NCBI GenBank assembly: GCA_041397305.1
Contig: JAWKWX010000008.1
Location: 89,060 to 153,059, forward strand
Length of the DNA stretch: 64,000 nucleotides
Source: TMP-24 sp041397305
GTDB taxonomy: Bacteria; Pseudomonadota; Alphaproteobacteria; Rhodobacterales; Rhodobacteraceae
Direction: 5' to 3'
Positions 61,212-64,000 of the stretch are shown here, piece after piece. How positions within the stretch are numbered: the first letter of the stretch is position 1; the number at the start of each line of letters is the position of its first letter. A program made the translations under genes and the position numbers. A model generated the notes under the pieces. It had not been told where the DNA came from. It saw only the letters and a program-made list of their open reading frames with translations, and did no database searches.

Positions 61212-62378
61212 ATGCCCGTCAAGAACCGTTTCGCCGAGCTGCTGCCCGAAATCACCGCCTGGCGCCGCGATATCCATGAAAATCCCGAACTCCTGTTCGA
61301 CGTCCATCGGACGGCTGCGAAAGTGGCGGGGCTTCTCAGGGAATTCGGCTGCGACGAGGTGGTCGAGGGGATCGGCCGCACAGGCGTTGTCGGCGTGATC
61401 AGGGGCAAGACCGACAGATCGGGCCGGGTGATCGGGCTGCGTGCCGACATGGACGCGCTGCCGATCAAGGAACAGACCGGCTTGCCCTATGCCTCGAAAG
61501 TGCCCGGCAAGATGCATGCCTGCGGGCACGATGGCCATACGTCGATGCTGTTGGGGGCCGCCAAGTACCTTGCCGAGACGCGGAATTTCGACGGCACCGC
61601 CGTGGTGATCTTCCAGCCCGCCGAAGAGGGCGGCGGCGGCGGGCGCGAGATGTGCGCCGACGGGATGATGGACCGGTGGGGCATTCAGGAAGTCTACGGG
61701 ATGCATAACATGCCGGGCATTCCGGTGGGGCATTTCGCCATCCGGCCCGGCGCGATGATGGCATCGGCCGACCAGTTCGACATCACGGTGACCGGCAAGG
61801 GCGGCCACGCGGCCAAGCCCCACGATTGCGTCGATACGACAGTGGTCGCCGCCCATATCATCGTGGCCATGCAGACCATCGCCTCGCGCAATGTCGATCC
61901 GATGAAGCAGGTCGTCGTGTCGATCTGCACCGTCGAGACGGATTCGACCGCGCACAATGTGATCCCGCAGGTGGTGAAGCTGAAGGGCACCGTCCGCACG
62001 ATGGATCCGGCCGTTCAGGATTTCGTCGAGCGCCGGGTGAGCGAGATCGCCGCGGGGACGGCGCTTGCATTGGGCGCGAAAGCCGAGGTGAACTATGTGC
62101 GCGGCTATCCGGTGACGATGAACACGCCCGAGAATACCGGCTATGCGGCCGAAGTCGCCAAGGCCATCTCGGGCCATGTCGATGCCGACACCGCGCCCCT
62201 GATGGGGGCCGAGGATTTCAGCTTCATGTTGCTCGAACGCCCCGGCGCCTATATCTTCGTCGGCAATGGCGATACGGCGATGGTCCACCACCCGGCCTAT
62301 AATTTCGACGATGACGTCATTCCGTTCGGATCGAGCTGGTATGCTGGCATGGTGGAGACAAGGATGCCGGCCGCGTGA
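61212..62378 (+). CDS. M20 amidohydrolase, hippurate-hydrolase-like, copy 2
   Basis: 388 residues, tandem paralogue of the gene before it, 17 bases downstream. Motifs are the same (MHACGHDGHTSMLLGAA, IFQPAEEGGGGG, VYGMHNMPGIPVGH, VHHPAYNFDDDVIP), but substrate-pocket stretches differ, for example EEITGVPH against KEQTGLPY, and the C-terminal third diverges most. The two copies may divide a range of acyl amino acids between them, or form a heteromer. It ends the catabolic operon. Confidence 0.94.
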   Translation: MPVKNRFAELLPEITAWRRDIHENPELLFDVHRTAAKVAGLLREFGCDEVVEGIGRTGVVGVIRGKTDRSGRVIGLRADMDALPIKEQTGLPYASKVPGKMHACGHDGHTSMLLGAAKYLAETRNFDGTAVVIFQPAEEGGGGGREMCADGMMDRWGIQEVYGMHNMPGIPVGHFAIRPGAMMASADQFDITVTGKGGHAAKPHDCVDTTVVAAHIIVAMQTIASRNVDPMKQVVVSICTVETDSTAHNVIPQVVKLKGTVRTMDPAVQDFVERRVSEIAAGTALALGAKAEVNYVRGYPVTMNTPENTGYAAEVAKAISGHVDADTAPLMGAEDFSFMLLERPGAYIFVGNGDTAMVHHPAYNFDDDVIPFGSSWYAGMVETRMPAA

Positions 62379-62446
62379 CATCAAGCCCATTGCATGCTTG
62401 CCTCAAAGTTGCTTCGTTTTCCTGACGAATCAACTTTGGGGTAAAC

Positions 62447-62863
62447 ATGATGCGTCTTTCGTTTCTTGGTGCTGTCGCTGCTTTGGCCTTTGCATCGACC
62501 GCCTCGGCTTCGGATTTTGCAATACCGGTGGACGGTGACTTTTGGGTCGACGACGTCACCTGGCCGTCGCAGGGCAAGGGGTACGAATTTCGGTGGCTGG
62601 TCATCCTGCACGATGGCCAGCTCGCCGTCTGCGGCGCGGGGAAATATGTCAATGTTTCCAACAAGAGTCAGACCCGCGATCTGATGCGCAAGGCAACAGT
62701 GTCGTTGGATGGAAAGCCGATCCTGAAGGACCTTACCTTCTTCACGCAACTGAAGAGCAATGCAGACCTCGCCAGCGCCAAGGCAACCTGCCGCGACACC
62801 GGCGCGAAGGCTGGAAAGAACAGCAAGGTCGGTCTCAATATCTCTGGCCGGGCGCGGTTCTGA
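62447..62863 (+). CDS. Small secreted hypothetical protein
   Basis: A 138-residue protein with a clear signal peptide (MRLSFLGAVAALAFASTASAS). The mature part, DFAIPVDGDFWVDDVTWPS to KNSKVGLNISGRARF, contains Cys in LAVCGAGKYV and KATCRDTG, possibly a disulfide. No family was recognised. Two ATGs at 62447 and 62450 are both usable. It lies 68 bases after the amidohydrolases and is convergent with moaA, 9 bases apart. Confidence 0.75.
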   Translation: MMRLSFLGAVAALAFASTASASDFAIPVDGDFWVDDVTWPSQGKGYEFRWLVILHDGQLAVCGAGKYVNVSNKSQTRDLMRKATVSLDGKPILKDLTFFTQLKSNADLASAKATCRDTGAKAGKNSKVGLNISGRARF

Positions 62864-62872
62864 CGGCTTCGT

Positions 62873-63874
62873 TCAGCCGCCGGTGTGGCTCATGTGGCGG
62901 GACATCTGGCCCGCCACCTTCTGGCGCGAATAGTCGAAATCGTGGCCCTTGGGCTTGCGGGCGATCGCGGCGCGGATCGCCTGTTCCAGCGCGTCATCAT
63001 CCGTGCTGGCCCGCAAAGGCGCGCGCAGGTCTGCCTTGTCCTCCTGCCCGAGACACATGAACAGCTCGCCCGTGCAGGTCACGCGCACCCGGTTGCAGCT
63101 TTCGCAGAAATTATGGGTCAGCGGCGTGATGAAGCCCACCTTCTGGCCGGTTTCCTCGATCCGCACATAGCGGGCCGGGCCGCCGGTGCGCTCGGCCAGT
63201 TCGGTCAGGTTGAAGCGTTCGGCAAGGCGGGCGCGGAGATCCTTCAGCGGCCAGTATTGGTCCAGCCGCATCTCCTCGCCCATCTCGCCCATCGGCATGA
63301 CCTCGATGAAAGTGAGGTCATGGCCCTTCGCGGCGCACCAGTCCAGAAGGGGGAACAGCTCGTCCTCGTTGAAGCCCTTGAGCGCCACGGTATTGATCTT
63401 GACCTTCAGTCCGGCCTCGGTCGCGGCCTCGATCCCTTCCAGCACCTGCGGCAGGCGGCCCCAGCGGGTGATCGCGGCGAATTTCTCCGGGATCAGCGTG
63501 TCGAGCGAGACATTGACCCGCCGCACGCCCGCGGCAGCGAGGTCGCCCGCGAAACGGGCGAGCTGCGATCCGTTGGTGGTGAGCGTGAGTTCGCGCAGCG
63601 CCCCGGATGCCAGATGCCGCGACATGGACCGGAAGAAGGTCATGATATCGCGCCGCACCAAGGGTTCGCCGCCGGTAATGCGCAGCTTTTCGACACCCAG
63701 GCGGATGAAGGCCGAGCAGAGCCGGTCGAGTTCCTCGAGCGTGAGAAGATCCTTCTTCGGCAGGAACTGCATATGTTCGGCCATGCAATAGGTGCAGCGA
63801 AAATCGCAGCGATCGGTGACCGAGACGCGCAGGTAGGAGATCGGACGCTGGAACGGATCGATGAGCGGTGTCAT
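62873..63874 (-). CDS. moaA: GTP 3',8-cyclase MoaA
   Basis: A 333-residue radical-SAM enzyme catalysing the first step of molybdopterin synthesis. The N-terminal cluster motif is CDFRCTYC in YLRVSVTDRCDFRCTYCMAE; the C-terminal cluster is CESCNRVRVTCTGELFMC. Also present are ITGGEPLVRRD and the C-terminal DFDYSRQKVAGQMSRHMSHTGG with the functional Gly-Gly. It is unlinked to the MoaD-like gene at 33028 but acts in the same pathway. The start at 63874 has a weak ribosome site. Confidence 0.97.
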   Translation of the reverse strand: MTPLIDPFQRPISYLRVSVTDRCDFRCTYCMAEHMQFLPKKDLLTLEELDRLCSAFIRLGVEKLRITGGEPLVRRDIMTFFRSMSRHLASGALRELTLTTNGSQLARFAGDLAAAGVRRVNVSLDTLIPEKFAAITRWGRLPQVLEGIEAATEAGLKVKINTVALKGFNEDELFPLLDWCAAKGHDLTFIEVMPMGEMGEEMRLDQYWPLKDLRARLAERFNLTELAERTGGPARYVRIEETGQKVGFITPLTHNFCESCNRVRVTCTGELFMCLGQEDKADLRAPLRASTDDDALEQAIRAAIARKPKGHDFDYSRQKVAGQMSRHMSHTGG

Positions 63875-63960
63875 GGGCAGAGTTTAGGCCCGGGCGCCGG
63901 GGGCCACAAGTGCGCTCTGGTCGCAGCCGGATTCCGGCGGGATGTTTGACACGGAAGTGG

Positions 63961-64000
63961 TCAGAGGTATTTGCCCGCTTCCTTGCGGGCGAACGGTTTC
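63961..64000 (-). CDS. C-terminal end of an unidentified gene (cut by window edge)
   Basis: On the minus strand an open frame enters from the right edge and ends KPFARKEAGKYL-stop (TGA at 63963-63961). Twelve codons are too few to identify it. The same bases also form a 6-bp GCCCGC/GCGGGC hairpin, so a terminator rather than a coding end is possible. Confidence 0.35.
   Translation of the reverse strand, partial: KPFARKEAGKYL

Overview
The window looks like chromosomal DNA of a high-GC alphaproteobacterium, most likely of the Rhodobacterales. The pointers are a cytochrome b561-YceI fusion, DUF3422 and DUF4344 proteins, an RTX protein ending in a Hint domain, the S6-S18-L9 operon with an RGD-rich S6 tail, and an Irr-type iron box in front of katG. 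The species cannot be named from this sequence. About 90% is coding, in short operons on both strands with many 1-11 nt overlaps. Long antisense frames are frequent because of the GC-rich codon use and are not genes.

Layout. 1-948: C-terminal part of a Kup potassium transporter. 1011-5408: a variable block between tRNA-Ser(GGA) and tRNA-Asn(GTT). It holds a GH19 hydrolase carrying a phage MuF-like motif, a translationally coupled secreted protein, a PPP-type metallophosphatase and a recombinase-related HTH protein. 5490-15054: mostly core genes: an MBL hydrolase, an orphan histidine kinase, katG, aquaporin, lipoyl synthase (lipA), a TfoX C-terminal protein, DUF4202, an EamA exporter and a META-domain lipoprotein-like protein. 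15063-18453: Tat-exported CpdB and the rpsF-rpsR-rplI operon. 18593-24428: an HxlR regulator divergent from an acyl-CoA dehydrogenase, a GNAT enzyme, the b561-YceI fusion, then fabD-fabG.

24496-32777: a large multidomain exported protein (two concanavalin-like repeats, a DUF4344 metallopeptidase and a Cys-less rhodanese), followed on the other strand by a cyanophycin operon (cphB, cphA and an extra Mur ligase). 33028-36875: a three-subunit molybdenum hydroxylase operon with a MoaD-like gene coupled to its end, divergent from a class I glutamine-amidotransferase-like hydrolase. 37995-41048: the 1017-residue RTX-Hint protein. 41351-44094: tryptophan-to-anthranilate genes kynU and kynA with a GNAT gene between them. 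44222-51439: a PEMT/ICMT-like methyltransferase, pntAB preceded by a perfect 18-bp palindrome, a YghX-like dienelactone hydrolase, an MFS transporter and DUF3422.

51494-62378: a peptide-type ABC importer operon (ATPase, ATPase, binding protein, permease, permease) divergent from four catabolic genes (an ArgE-like deacylase, an FAD oxidoreductase and two tandem amidohydrolases). Together they look like an uptake and breakdown module for N-acylated amino acids or small peptides. 62447-63874: a small secreted protein and moaA. A 12-codon tail of another gene enters from the right edge.

The most novel-looking items are the MuF-GH19 plus secreted-partner pair at tRNA-Ser, the DUF4344/rhodanese protein, the three-gene cyanophycin operon and the pntA operator-like palindrome. 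No insertion sequence, CRISPR array, rRNA or replication origin was recognised.
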